From Acinetobacter sp. GSS19 (GTDB lineage: Bacteria > Pseudomonadota > Gammaproteobacteria > Pseudomonadales > Moraxellaceae), in assembly GCF_028621895.1 (NCBI RefSeq), contig NZ_CP117520.1:124001-188000 (forward strand): a stretch of DNA of 64,000 bases. Reading direction: 5' to 3'. The position numbers and the translations under genes were made by a program. Shown one piece after another: positions 32,808 to 41,716 of this stretch. The notes below the pieces were generated by a model, which saw nothing but the letters and a program-made list of their open reading frames with translations, was not told the origin of the DNA and did not search any database. The first letter of the stretch is position 1; each line of letters begins with the position of its first letter.

Positions 32808-32835
32808 AGAGGCTCGCTTTTGCGAGCCTTTTTTA
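32808..32835 (+). terminator. Terminator after ppa
   Basis: 8-bp stem AGGCTCGC/GCGAGCCT, TTTT loop, T6. Confidence 0.92.
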
Positions 32836-32942
32836 TTTAAATAAATTAACCATTTGGTAAATAAATTAACTTGAGCATATTTTAAACTGCATTTTTTCTG
32901 ACTATAATCGCGCCTTCTTCGCTGTTCCTCTCTTTTTTGCTC

Positions 32943-33785
32943 ATGAATAAATTTTCTGTTTTGCTTGGCAGTCTTGCCTTAAGCCCTGCATTGCTGTTTG
33001 CGCAAGAACCGGAATCACAAGATCAGGTTAAATTTTCTGGTTGGCTCAGTGTTGTTTCTGCCTATGTCTCTCGTGGTGGTACCAATAGTCCAGAGAATGA
33101 TGATACGGTGTTGCAAGGCTACGTCAATGCCAATTACAAAGGTCTGTATGCAGCGTATTGGGTGTCAAAACTAGGTTATTCATTTAGTGAAATTCAGGAC
33201 AAGGTGGCAATTGGCTCCAATTCACAATTGTCGGATAAGCAGAAACAACAGGCCTTGGCAGATTTAAAAACACCATCTTCCGACTACTATGAACATGATT
33301 TCTTTGTCGGTTATAGCAATAAATACAAAGACTGGAATTATGACCTGAATGTCGCGACTTATTATTATCCAGGCAGTGACCATACGACGGGTGTCGAAGC
33401 AGGTGTCAGTGCAGGTCGCACCCTTAATCCGGCAATCGGTAACAGTTTCCGTATCGGAGCACAAACCTATTTCAATGACACCGTGTATATGAACCAATGG
33501 GACAGTTATTTTAGTCTGGACTACAGTCATCCATTGCCGCAGGGCTTTCAGCTGGATTTATCCACTGGTGTTTCGTATTACCAGGATAATGGCAAGTTTG
33601 AAGGTGGAACCTTTTTGAATACTGAAAAAGACTGGGTTTTCCGTCACGCATCAGCACAAGTGTCACATTCCTTGTTTAATAATGACAAAGCACGTGGCTG
33701 GCTCAAATATGTCGTAGGTGGTGAAAACCGTGCGGGTGTAGATCAGAAAAATATGCTCGTTGCGGGAATGCGTTACCATTTCTAA
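32943..33785 (+). CDS. TorF-family putative outer-membrane porin (TIGR02001), first copy
   Basis: A 280-residue outer-membrane beta-barrel candidate. A signal peptide (MNKFSVLLGSLALSPALLFA) is followed by the family opening FSGWLSVVSAYVSRGGTNSPENDDTVLQG, alternating aromatic/polar strands, and a C-terminal Phe (GMRYHF) as required by the BAM machine. The function is unproven; the family is called putative porin. The ATG at 32943 is chosen over TTG at 32937 because it starts the signal peptide. TATAAT at 32903-32908 is a likely -10. The short repeat ATAAATTAAC occurs twice (32841, 32861) just upstream. A paralogue lies 225 bp downstream. Confidence 0.85.
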   Translation: MNKFSVLLGSLALSPALLFAQEPESQDQVKFSGWLSVVSAYVSRGGTNSPENDDTVLQGYVNANYKGLYAAYWVSKLGYSFSEIQDKVAIGSNSQLSDKQKQQALADLKTPSSDYYEHDFFVGYSNKYKDWNYDLNVATYYYPGSDHTTGVEAGVSAGRTLNPAIGNSFRIGAQTYFNDTVYMNQWDSYFSLDYSHPLPQGFQLDLSTGVSYYQDNGKFEGGTFLNTEKDWVFRHASAQVSHSLFNNDKARGWLKYVVGGENRAGVDQKNMLVAGMRYHF

Positions 33786-33801
33786 GACGGTTTTTTCGAT
33801 C

Positions 33802-33837
33802 AGTGCATAAGTTGAATAAAATTTATGCACTTTTTTT
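33802..33837 (+). terminator. Terminator after first TorF-type porin
   Basis: 9-bp stem AGTGCATAA/TTATGCACT with a 12-base loop and T7. Confidence 0.85.
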
Positions 33838-33920
33838 ATGCATAAAAAATGGCAGGGCTCAAAAAAGAACAACAATAGTTCAAGAAAATCCTTTTTGTGA
33901 TAGAGGATCCCTGGCTGAAC

Positions 33921-33937
33921 TTGGCACAGCAATTGCT
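33921..33937 (+). promoter_or_regulatory. Sigma-54 promoter of the second TorF-type porin
   Basis: TTGGCAC-AGCAA-TTGCT matches the sigma-54 -24/-12 consensus TGGCAC-N5-TTGC, with GG (33923-33924) and GC (33935-33936) exactly 10 bases apart. It lies 74 bp before the porin ATG. Activation by NtrC or another enhancer-binding protein is implied; I did not find a clear NtrC site. Confidence 0.85.
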
Positions 33938-34010
33938 AATACTAGAGTGGATAAACCACTTTTCGCAAAAACAGCAAAAACCAATGATTAAAAATTGGGG
34001 GAGAGCAAAA

Positions 34011-34820
34011 ATGAAAAAATTGGCATTGAAAACACTGAGTTTAAGTGTCTTGGCGAGTACTTCAGTGATGGCAATGGCCGAAGACAAACCATCGCTTTAT
34101 GGGGTCACCGCTTCAGGGAATGTTGCAGTCACCACAGATTATCGCTTCCGTGGTATTTCACAATCTTCGAATGATGCCGCTATTCAAGGCGGTTTGACCT
34201 TTAACCACAAATCCGGTGCTTATTTGGCTTTATGGGGCTCTAGTATTAAGTTTGATGGTTATGAAGGGGTGTCTACTGAAACTGATGCAACTCTCGGTTA
34301 TACCAACACCCTGAAGCTGTCGGAAAGTTTTGCACCAACCTATGATGTTGGGGTCACTCACTATGGCTATATTGGCTCGGATTCTGAATTTGAGAACAAT
34401 GGCGATACCGGGATGGCCTTTACCGAAGTGTTCGGTAAGTTAACCTTTGCGGAAACACTGTTCAAAGGGGATGCCTTAAGTCTGGGTGTGGCGTATTCCG
34501 ATGATTATTGGGGTCACAGTGATGAGTTCTGGTATTTTAACGCAGGCTATTCAGCACCAATCGCCAATACCGGGTTTAATGGAGTTGCTTCTGTCGGCTA
34601 CAATAAATTGAAAAATAAGGAATCTTTGCTGGTCGTTGCGGGTGGTCCAGGCAAAGACGATGACTATATCGATTACAAAGTGGGCGTAAACTATAACGTG
34701 CTTGGAATTACCGCGCAATTGGATGTGGTCGGTACTAATATCAGTACAACAGGGATGACGGATGCACAGAAGAAACTATATGACACGGGTGCTGTCTTTA
34801 CCTTGACGAAAACCTTCTAA
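34011..34820 (+). CDS. TorF-family putative outer-membrane porin (TIGR02001), second copy
   Basis: A 269-residue outer-membrane protein candidate. Signal peptide MKKLALKTLSLSVLASTSVMAMA is followed by the family motif VAVTTDYRFRGISQSSNDAAIQGG and ends LTKTF. Several acidic loops are seen. GGGGGAGA upstream of the ATG at 34011 is a strong ribosome site and decides the start; the in-frame region back to 33897 contains the sigma-54 promoter. Nearby glnK-amtB and the promoter type suggest a role in uptake of a nitrogen source. It is only loosely similar to the first copy, so it looks like an old duplication. Confidence 0.88.
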   Translation: MKKLALKTLSLSVLASTSVMAMAEDKPSLYGVTASGNVAVTTDYRFRGISQSSNDAAIQGGLTFNHKSGAYLALWGSSIKFDGYEGVSTETDATLGYTNTLKLSESFAPTYDVGVTHYGYIGSDSEFENNGDTGMAFTEVFGKLTFAETLFKGDALSLGVAYSDDYWGHSDEFWYFNAGYSAPIANTGFNGVASVGYNKLKNKESLLVVAGGPGKDDDYIDYKVGVNYNVLGITAQLDVVGTNISTTGMTDAQKKLYDTGAVFTLTKTF

Positions 34821-34836
34821 TTCTTGGTATCCAATG

Positions 34837-34866
34837 AAAGCGAGAGTTTAACTCTCGCTTTTTTTA
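34837..34866. terminator. Bidirectional terminator between porin and comM
   Basis: 11-bp perfect stem AAAGCGAGAGT/ACTCTCGCTTT with a 3-base loop, T-run on the plus strand. It contains the comM stop codon. Confidence 0.92.
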
Positions 34867-36351
34867 TGTCTGGCTGCCGCGATAGGACAATGCTTCACTT
34901 AAATGCACATTCTGGATCTGTTCACTTTCTGCCAAATCGGCAATAGTACGGGCAACACGCAACACCCGATGATAGCCGCGGGCGGATAAATTTAAACGCT
35001 GTTGAGCGAGGTCAATTAAATGTTGCGCTGCCGAATCGAGTGAGGCAAAGCGCTGCAGTTGCTGCGGAGACAGTTGATGATTCAGTCCATTTTGCCGTTG
35101 TATTTGTCGCTCATAAGCCTGCACGACACGGCTACGAACGCTGGCTGAGTTTTCTACCGGAGCGGTTGATTGTAACTCCTGACTAGAGAGTGGCGGGACA
35201 TCAATATGCAAATCGATCCGGTCTAGGAGAGGTCCCGAGATCCGGTTCTGATAGCGTTTAATCGCTTCGGTTGAACATTGGCAGCGTTTGTCCTGATGGA
35301 AAGCATAACCGCAAGGACACGGATTCATGGCGGCAATTAACTGAAAGTTGGCCGGAAAGGTCATTTGTCGCGAAGCACGCGAAATGACAATTTCCTTGGA
35401 CTCTAGTGGCTGGCGTAAGACTTCAAGTACCTTGCGATCGAATTCTGGTAACTCATCCAGAAACAGTACACCTAAATGTGCCAAAGTAATTTCTCCCGGT
35501 TTGGGGGAAGAACCTCCGCCGACCAAGGCAATTGCAGAAGCCGTATGGTGTGGTGCACGGAAAGGACGTTGTCCAAAACGGTAGGCAGTATTGGCAATCG
35601 AATAGATACGGGCCACCTGCAAATTTTCCTGTGCAGAGAGCGGTGGCAAAATACCGGCAAGTCGTGAGGCCAGCAAGGTTTTTCCAGTGCCAGGTGGGCC
35701 GCGAAAAAGCAGCGAATGGCCCCCAGCGGCTGCTATTTCCAGCGCACGACGCGGCCGTAACTGACCTTTGACATCGGCCAGATCGGGGGCTTGCGGTTCT
35801 TCGACGGATTGCAGTGGTGCATGAACGGCACAAATTTTTTCTTGTTTTAAGAAATGTGCACAGACTTGTTTCAAGTGCTGAACCGGATAAACCGGGAAAT
35901 CCGGTAATTGTGCTGCCTCACTTGCATTCAAAGCGGGCAACATCAGTTGGCGACCACTGTGCTGACAGGCCATCGCGATACTTAAAATCCCGCTGACCGG
36001 ACGGAGGTGCCCATCAAGGGCCAGTTCGCCAATAAATTCAAACTCATCTGTCACCCCTTCAGGTAATTGTCCCGAAGCAATCAGGATGCCCAACGCAATC
36101 GCCAGATCCAGACGTGCGCCTTCTTTGGGCAGATCTGCAGGTGCCAGATTAATCGTCAGGCGTTTACTCGGAAACTGAAAACCACTGTTCAAAATTGCCG
36201 AACGTACCCGATCCTTGCTTTCGCGTACCGCTGCTTCTGGCAATCCGACAATTGTTAATGACGGTAAACCCTGGCTGACATGGACTTCAACCTCAATTGG
36301 AGGGGCTTGCAGCCCCAACAGGCTGCGGGTCTGAATTTTGGCAAAAGACAT
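34864..36351 (-). CDS. comM: YifB/ComM family Mg-chelatase-like AAA+ ATPase, intact
   Basis: A 495-residue hexameric helicase that promotes branch migration during natural transformation. The N-terminal ChlI-like domain (about 20-145) is followed by the AAA+ module with Walker A GPPGTGKT at 218-225 and Walker B VLFLDELPEF, a four-Cys finger (CPCGYAFHQDKRCQC, about 345-360) and the C-terminal lid. In A. baumannii comM is the insertion site of AbaR resistance islands; here it is uninterrupted. Its stop is in the terminator shared with the porin. It is followed, on the same strand, by nothing; ubiK lies upstream. Confidence 0.96.
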   Translation of the reverse strand: MSFAKIQTRSLLGLQAPPIEVEVHVSQGLPSLTIVGLPEAAVRESKDRVRSAILNSGFQFPSKRLTINLAPADLPKEGARLDLAIALGILIASGQLPEGVTDEFEFIGELALDGHLRPVSGILSIAMACQHSGRQLMLPALNASEAAQLPDFPVYPVQHLKQVCAHFLKQEKICAVHAPLQSVEEPQAPDLADVKGQLRPRRALEIAAAGGHSLLFRGPPGTGKTLLASRLAGILPPLSAQENLQVARIYSIANTAYRFGQRPFRAPHHTASAIALVGGGSSPKPGEITLAHLGVLFLDELPEFDRKVLEVLRQPLESKEIVISRASRQMTFPANFQLIAAMNPCPCGYAFHQDKRCQCSTEAIKRYQNRISGPLLDRIDLHIDVPPLSSQELQSTAPVENSASVRSRVVQAYERQIQRQNGLNHQLSPQQLQRFASLDSAAQHLIDLAQQRLNLSARGYHRVLRVARTIADLAESEQIQNVHLSEALSYRGSQT

Positions 36352-36417
36352 ATTATTTTTCCGTTATTTTGCTTTATTTTTAATCGTTTTTGTCTTTATA
36401 TTGCACTTATTCGGTGC

Positions 36418-36645
36418 TTAATTTTTGTTCTGCAATAAGCTTTCGAGGGTTTTAATTTGCTCGTTGAGATCATTGAGACGTTGATTGGCATTTTGTAACG
36501 CTGTTTGTTGGCGTTCCAGTTCTTCTTTAGTCACCAGATCCATTTTGGTGACAGCTTCACTCAGTAAAGCACGCAGGTTGTGTTCCAGATCTTTTTTCGG
36601 TTGATCCAGCTGTTGCAGAATGGCTTGTAATAAGGTTTCGATCAT
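36418..36645 (-). CDS. ubiK: UbiK family accessory factor (BMFP domain)
   Basis: A 75-residue coiled-coil protein of the YqiC/UbiK family. It has the N-terminal helix MIETLLQAILQQL, a central KKDLEHNLRALLSEAVTKMDLVTKEE segment with the hallmark MDLVTKEEL, and a C-terminal heptad coil. In E. coli UbiK assists the ubiquinone biosynthesis complex with UbiJ. It stands 66 bp upstream of comM on the same strand and may be cotranscribed. The region between it and glnK is divergent control DNA. Confidence 0.9.
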   Translation of the reverse strand: MIETLLQAILQQLDQPKKDLEHNLRALLSEAVTKMDLVTKEELERQQTALQNANQRLNDLNEQIKTLESLLQNKN

Positions 36646-36863
36646 AACATGGGCAATCCGGTGAAATTTTCAGGCTTGAGTTTAACACTGCTCTACCTGC
36701 GACCATAGCCCTGATGAGGAAAAGAAAATGTAGACCTGAACGCAGGAAGAATGTTGAGTCTAAAGGTCGAATTTTTAAAAAGCCGCTACATTTCCCGTCA
36801 CAAAATAAGGTATAAAGAGCTTTCATGTACACCGCTTCTAATCTCCCCCAACTTTTAGAAGTC

Positions 36864-36881
36864 TTGGCATGAATATTGAAC
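36864..36881 (+). promoter_or_regulatory. Sigma-54-like promoter of glnK-amtB
   Basis: TTGGCAT-GAATA-TTGAA fits the -24 box but has GA where the invariant GC of the -12 box should be. Position (41-58 bp before the glnK ATG) suits a start site. glnK-amtB operons are commonly sigma-54/NtrC controlled, so this degenerate site is plausible. Confidence 0.5.
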
Positions 36882-36885
36882 ATAA

Positions 36886-37260
<375 letters not shown>

Positions 37261-37319
37261 TTTGGCACGAAGCTTGCTGAGTACCAAGTAACACAAAAAC
37301 TTGAAGTTGGGGGACACGA

Positions 37320-38708
37320 ATGAAAAAAATGCTATTTGCACTCAGCCTGTCTGGTGCATTGTTAGGTGGTTCAGCTACGTGGGCCGAAGAAGCGACAAGC
37401 TCGGAGCCAGTGACGACCGTTGTGGCGTCAGAAGCAGCCTTAACCGATTCCACACAAGCAGCCACTATCCCTGCAGAAACGGCCACTACGCCTGCCGAAA
37501 CACCGGCAAAAGCGGATACCGGTGATACTGCCTGGATTCTGATTTCAACCGCTTTAGTGTTGCTGATGACGATTCCTGGTCTGGCGTTATTTTATGGCGG
37601 CATGGTGCGTAAGAAAAACGTCCTCAGTACCATGGCGCACAGCTTTATCGCCGCAGCTGTGGTGAGCCTGGCTTGGGTTGCAGTGGGATATACCCTGGCT
37701 TTTAGCAGCGGTAATGCCTTCATGGGAGGCTTTGAAAAACTCATGCTGGCCGGTATCGGGACAGATGCGGTCACGGGAACCATTCCTGAAATTCTTTTTG
37801 TTATCTTCCAAATGACTTTTGCCATTATTACCGTTGCGATTATTAGCGGTTCGGTGGCAGAGCGCATGAAATTTGGGGCTTTTGTTACTTTTATTGCTAT
37901 CTGGGTGATTGCCGTTTATGCACCGATTACCCACTGGGTCTGGGGTGGCGGCTGGTTAGCGAATGATGGCGCGCTGGATTTTGCGGGTGGTACGGTCGTT
38001 CATATTAATGCTGGTGTTGCTGGTCTGGTTGCAGCATACATGCTCGGTAACCGTATGGGCTTGGGACGTGAGTCTATGGCACCGCATAACTTGACACTCA
38101 CCGTTCTGGGCGCAAGTTTGATCTGGGTGGGCTGGTTTGGTTTTAATGGCGGATCTGCACTCGGTGCAAATGGTTCAGCAGGTTATGCACTGGTAACAAC
38201 CCAAGTGGCAGCAGCAGCAGCGGCGATCTCCTGGTTAATGACAGAAAAACTGATTCGCGGTAAGGCCTCAGTGTTGGGTGCAGCTTCCGGTGCGGTCGCT
38301 GGTTTGGTGGTGATTACCCCAGCAGCCGGTTTCGTGACCGTGAGCGGTGCTTTGGTGATGGGGTTAATTGGCGGTGTGGTCTGCTTCTGGGGGATTACTG
38401 CACTGAAACGTGCACTGAAAGCCGATGATTCACTCGATGCTTTCGGTTTGCATGGTGTTGGCGGGATTGTGGGGGCTATCCTCACCGCGGTATTTGCCAG
38501 TGAATTCATCATGGGTGATAAAGTACCTGCCAATATGATGACGCAACTTTGGGTGCAAATTGAAGGCGTCCTGGCAACAATCGCTTATAGTGCTGTGGTG
38601 ACTTTTGTGATCCTTAAAGTAATTGACGTCGTGATTGGAATTCGTGTCAATGCCGATGATGAACGTATGGGTCTGGATCTCAGCCAACATGGTGAACGCA
38701 TCGAATAA
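37320..38708 (+). CDS. amtB: Ammonium transporter AmtB
   Basis: A 462-residue ammonium channel. A signal peptide (MKKMLFALSLSGALLGGSATWA) and a low-complexity Thr/Ala/Pro linker (about 25-60) precede 11 membrane helices. Signature runs: GLALFYGGMVRKKNVLSTM, THWVWGGGWLA and DDSLDAFGLHGVGGIVG with the pore His. The C-terminal cytosolic tail MGLDLSQHGE has the GlnK-contact sequence. It conducts NH3/NH4+ under low nitrogen. AmtB works as a trimer and is coupled to glnK upstream. The linker is longer than in E. coli AmtB. Confidence 0.96.
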   Translation: MKKMLFALSLSGALLGGSATWAEEATSSEPVTTVVASEAALTDSTQAATIPAETATTPAETPAKADTGDTAWILISTALVLLMTIPGLALFYGGMVRKKNVLSTMAHSFIAAAVVSLAWVAVGYTLAFSSGNAFMGGFEKLMLAGIGTDAVTGTIPEILFVIFQMTFAIITVAIISGSVAERMKFGAFVTFIAIWVIAVYAPITHWVWGGGWLANDGALDFAGGTVVHINAGVAGLVAAYMLGNRMGLGRESMAPHNLTLTVLGASLIWVGWFGFNGGSALGANGSAGYALVTTQVAAAAAAISWLMTEKLIRGKASVLGAASGAVAGLVVITPAAGFVTVSGALVMGLIGGVVCFWGITALKRALKADDSLDAFGLHGVGGIVGAILTAVFASEFIMGDKVPANMMTQLWVQIEGVLATIAYSAVVTFVILKVIDVVIGIRVNADDERMGLDLSQHGERIE

Positions 38709-38725
38709 TCAATTAAAACAATTAA

Positions 38726-38741
38726 TCGCTATATATTGTGT
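38726..38741. promoter_or_regulatory. Candidate NrdR box
   Basis: TCGCTATATATTGTGT matches the NrdR-box consensus ACACWATATATWGTGT in 14 of 16 positions as I recall it. It lies between amtB and its terminator, 110 bp before nrdR. Only one box is seen, while functional sites usually come as pairs, so confidence is low. Confidence 0.35.
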
Positions 38742-38769
38742 AAAACAGCCTGAAAAGGCTGTTTTTTTT
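38742..38769 (+). terminator. Terminator after amtB
   Basis: AACAGCC/GGCTGTT stem, TGAAAA loop, T8. Confidence 0.88.
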
Positions 38770-38851
38770 CTATATGTAGCGTAAAACTCTACAAAGAAGC
38801 GAAATTTTGCTACACTCGGAAATCCATGGGGATTTGTTCAGTTAAACCACT

Positions 38852-39304
38852 ATGCATTGTCCATTTTGCAACGCCGCAGACAGTAAAGTGATCGACTCGC
38901 GCTTGGCCGCCGAGGGTTGCCAGATTCGCCGACGTCGTGAATGTATCAGTTGTGGGGAACGTTTTACCACGTTTGAAAGTTATGAAGTGGTGATGCCGCG
39001 TGTCATCAAGTCCGATGGCAAAAATGAACCCTTTGATGAAGCCAAATTGCGCCGCTCGCTGATGCACGCCTTGCAAAAACGTCCGGTGACGCAAGAGCAG
39101 ATTGAAGCGGTGTTGAGTGATATTCAGCTACAGATTCGCCGTTTGGGTGAGCGTGATGTCAAGTCACGGGTGATTGGTGAAATTGTCATGCAGGCGCTGT
39201 ATGCGCTAGATCACGTGGCCTATGTCCGTTTCGCTTCAGTCTATCAGGACTTTCAGGATGTAGAAGCCTTCCGCCGTCAAATTGAACAAATGCAACAGCG
39301 CTAA
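38852..39304 (+). CDS. nrdR: Transcriptional regulator NrdR
   Basis: A 150-residue repressor of ribonucleotide reductase genes. A zinc ribbon with C3, C6, C31 and C34 ([13 protein letters not shown]) precedes an ATP-cone (about 45-135; [22 protein letters not shown]) that binds ATP or dATP. MHCPFC is the canonical start. It heads a four-gene set nrdR-ribD-methyltransferase-ribE; nrdR-rib linkage is common in proteobacteria. TACACT at about 38812 is a likely -10. Confidence 0.97.
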   Translation: MHCPFCNAADSKVIDSRLAAEGCQIRRRRECISCGERFTTFESYEVVMPRVIKSDGKNEPFDEAKLRRSLMHALQKRPVTQEQIEAVLSDIQLQIRRLGERDVKSRVIGEIVMQALYALDHVAYVRFASVYQDFQDVEAFRRQIEQMQQR

Positions 39305-39316
39305 TTGGGAATAAAG

Positions 39317-40402
39317 ATGTCTGAGCTGACGCAAGATCAATACTGGATGCAACGGGCAATTGAACTGGCCCAACGTGGACAGTATTCCACCAAACCGAAC
39401 CCGAATGTCGGCTGTGTCATCGTTAAAGATGGACAGGTGATTGGTGAAGGGTTCCACCCCAAAGCAGGGCAACCGCATGCTGAAGTCTTTGCCTTGCGCC
39501 AGGCAGGTGCGGACGCACAAGGGGCGACCGCTTATGTCACGCTGGAACCTTGTGCACATTATGGCCGGACCCCGCCTTGTGCAGAAGCACTGGTTAAAGC
39601 CCAGCTGAAAAAAGTGGTAGTGGCCTGTCCAGACCCTAATCCTCTGGTGGCTGGAAAAGGCGTGCAGATTCTGCGTGATGCCGGCATTGAAGTAGAAGTT
39701 GGGGTTTTACAACAGCAAGCACATAGCTTGAATTTTGGTTTCCTGAAAGCTATGGCAACGGGGTTGCCTTATGTGCGCTTAAAAATTGCAGCCAGTCTCG
39801 ATGGCCGTACCGCGATGGCGTCGGGAGAGTCGAAATGGATCACCGGATCCGCTGCCCGTCAGGACGTGCAACATTGGCGTGCAATTTCCGGTGCTGTGAT
39901 TACGGGTATTGATACAGTATTGGTGGATGATTGCCAGCTCAATGTGCGTGACTTGCCGAATGTAGATTTAACGACTGTGGTACAGCCGAAGCGAGTGGTT
40001 CTGGACCGTCAGGGCCGTTTACCATTAAGTGCCAAAATATTGAAACAGCCGGAAACTGTAATGGTCATGGGGCCATTTCGTCAGGAGTTGGCCGATTTGG
40101 GGGTCATCCAGTTGGAGATTCAGCCTTTAAACGCCCTGTTACAGACCTTATCTCAGCATTACCAGATTTATGATGTGCTGGTGGAAGCCGGTTCGACTTT
40201 GTCTACCGCCTTCTTACAGGCACATTTAGTCGATGAAATGATCTATTATGTTGCACCGACCTTATTGGGGCAGTCGGCACGTGCCATGTTTAATGCTGAC
40301 TTGATCCGTCTGGCCGAGCAACTCCGTTTTAAGTTTGAACAGTTTACCCCGGTAGGGGATGACTTACGCTTAAGGCTAATCCCTACGCAAGAGACAATAT
40401 GA
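39317..40402 (+). CDS. ribD: Bifunctional riboflavin deaminase-reductase RibD
   Basis: A 361-residue enzyme that does the second and third steps of riboflavin synthesis from GTP. The N-terminal deaminase has zinc ligands H54 (PHAE56), C79 (EPC) and C88 (PPC). The C-terminal reductase (about 150-355) shows LKIAASLDGRTAMASGESKWITG. ATG 39317 gives MSELTQDQYWM; upstream in-frame TTG at 39305 is less likely as AATAAAGATG spacing favours the ATG. The end overlaps the next gene by ATGA. Confidence 0.96.
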   Translation: MSELTQDQYWMQRAIELAQRGQYSTKPNPNVGCVIVKDGQVIGEGFHPKAGQPHAEVFALRQAGADAQGATAYVTLEPCAHYGRTPPCAEALVKAQLKKVVVACPDPNPLVAGKGVQILRDAGIEVEVGVLQQQAHSLNFGFLKAMATGLPYVRLKIAASLDGRTAMASGESKWITGSAARQDVQHWRAISGAVITGIDTVLVDDCQLNVRDLPNVDLTTVVQPKRVVLDRQGRLPLSAKILKQPETVMVMGPFRQELADLGVIQLEIQPLNALLQTLSQHYQIYDVLVEAGSTLSTAFLQAHLVDEMIYYVAPTLLGQSARAMFNADLIRLAEQLRFKFEQFTPVGDDLRLRLIPTQETI

Positions 40403-41691
40403 ATCCAGAGTCTTCGGTTTATCACAAACGTCGCCATGCAGCGCGCACCACGGATGAATACCTTTTTCACCAGCTGGTGCCTTATCTGGGCAACAAGCGC
40501 CGATTGCTGCATCTGATTCTGGAAGCTCTGGAAATTACTGGAACGCTTAATCCCAAAGCTAAGCGTGCGCCGATTTTTGCGGATTTTTTTGCTGGGAGTG
40601 GTGTGGTTTCACGTCTGGCCCGGCAAAATGGCTACCGGGTGATTGCCAATGACTGGGAACCGTATAGCCACGCGTTAAATAGTGCGATTTTATCCTGTGT
40701 AGAGGCACCTGCATTCAAGGAACTTGGCGGTTATCAGAAAGCCATTGATTACCTGAACCGTTTGCCCGAAGTCAAAGGCTGGGTGACGCATAATTTGTGT
40801 CCGCGTAATGATGAGATCTATGACCCGACACGTGACCGGTTGTTCTTCAAACGCCGTAATGGCATGCGCATTGATGCCATCCGCCAGCAGATTGCCACTT
40901 GGCAGGCACAAGGGGCGATCGATGATGTCGAAATGAGTGCCTTACTGGCACCGTTGTTGTATTCCGCCAGTTTTGTCAGTAATACCAGTGGGGTATTTAA
41001 AAGCTTCCACCATGGCTGGGGTGGAAAAACCCAGACTGCGCTGGAGCGGATTGAGTCCTTGTTGTGGCTGACCCCAAGCCGTTTTTGTGAAATCGGCGAC
41101 CCGAAACGTCCGGCAGCGGAGATGTGGTGTGTGGATGCCCAGCATCTCGCGAACCAGATGAGTGGTTTCGAGGTCGATGTCGCCTATCTCGATCCACCAT
41201 ATAACCAGCATGCCTACAGCAGTAACTATCATGTACTGAACGCATTAACCTTGTGGGATCAGGTGGACTTACCGAGTCCGGATACCAAAGGTTATAAAAG
41301 CGGGATTGACCGGGCGTGGCGTAAAGAACGACCAAGTCCTTATAATTCCTCAAAATATGCTAAAGAAGCATATGAGAAATTACTGTCTACCATTAATGCT
41401 CGTTACATCCTGACCAGTTATTCCACTGATGGCAATATTTCCCCACAGGACTTGCTAAAAGCCAATCTGGCACGCGGTAAAGTCACCTTGTTAACGCAGG
41501 ATGTACCACGTTATCGGGTGAGTAAACAGCGTCAGTCAGAGCGGGCACGCGTACTTGAATTTATTGTGATTACCGATACCCATGCCAAGGCAGGGCCACC
41601 GTTACGTCAATTATTAGGACAACTTTATCATTTTGCCGAACTCGGTGGTGTCGATACCTCAGGTGTGAGCACCCAATTGGCCTTATGGTAA
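40399..41691 (+). CDS. D12-class DNA N6-adenine methyltransferase, within rib operon
   Basis: A 430-residue orphan N6-adenine DNA methyltransferase. The N-terminus has the D12-family opening PYLGNKRRLLHLI (28-40), the SAM-binding motif I is FADFFAGSG (60-68) and the catalytic motif IV is D265-P-P-Y268 (LDPPYNQ), an alpha-class order. The target-recognition region lies between (about 100-240). No restriction endonuclease is adjacent. It starts inside ribD (ATGA) and ends 25 bp before ribE, so it is expressed with riboflavin genes. From memory, the A. baumannii counterpart in this position (A1S_0222, named AamA) was reported as an adenine methyltransferase recognising GAATTC; I could not check this. 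Confidence 0.88.
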   Translation: MNPESSVYHKRRHAARTTDEYLFHQLVPYLGNKRRLLHLILEALEITGTLNPKAKRAPIFADFFAGSGVVSRLARQNGYRVIANDWEPYSHALNSAILSCVEAPAFKELGGYQKAIDYLNRLPEVKGWVTHNLCPRNDEIYDPTRDRLFFKRRNGMRIDAIRQQIATWQAQGAIDDVEMSALLAPLLYSASFVSNTSGVFKSFHHGWGGKTQTALERIESLLWLTPSRFCEIGDPKRPAAEMWCVDAQHLANQMSGFEVDVAYLDPPYNQHAYSSNYHVLNALTLWDQVDLPSPDTKGYKSGIDRAWRKERPSPYNSSKYAKEAYEKLLSTINARYILTSYSTDGNISPQDLLKANLARGKVTLLTQDVPRYRVSKQRQSERARVLEFIVITDTHAKAGPPLRQLLGQLYHFAELGGVDTSGVSTQLALW

Positions 41692-41716
41692 ATCCAACCC
41701 CATAGAGAGCGTCGTT

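Noticed and set aside
32841..32870. Short direct repeat ATAAATTAAC as a CRISPR or mobile-element mark
   Set aside because: Only two 10-base copies in A+T-rich DNA; likely chance or a minor regulator site.
34864..36351. Resistance island or insertion sequence in comM
   Set aside because: The gene is continuous and no inverted or target repeats were seen.
38770..41716. FMN riboswitch in the rib operon
   Set aside because: No RFN-like sequence before nrdR, ribD or ribE.
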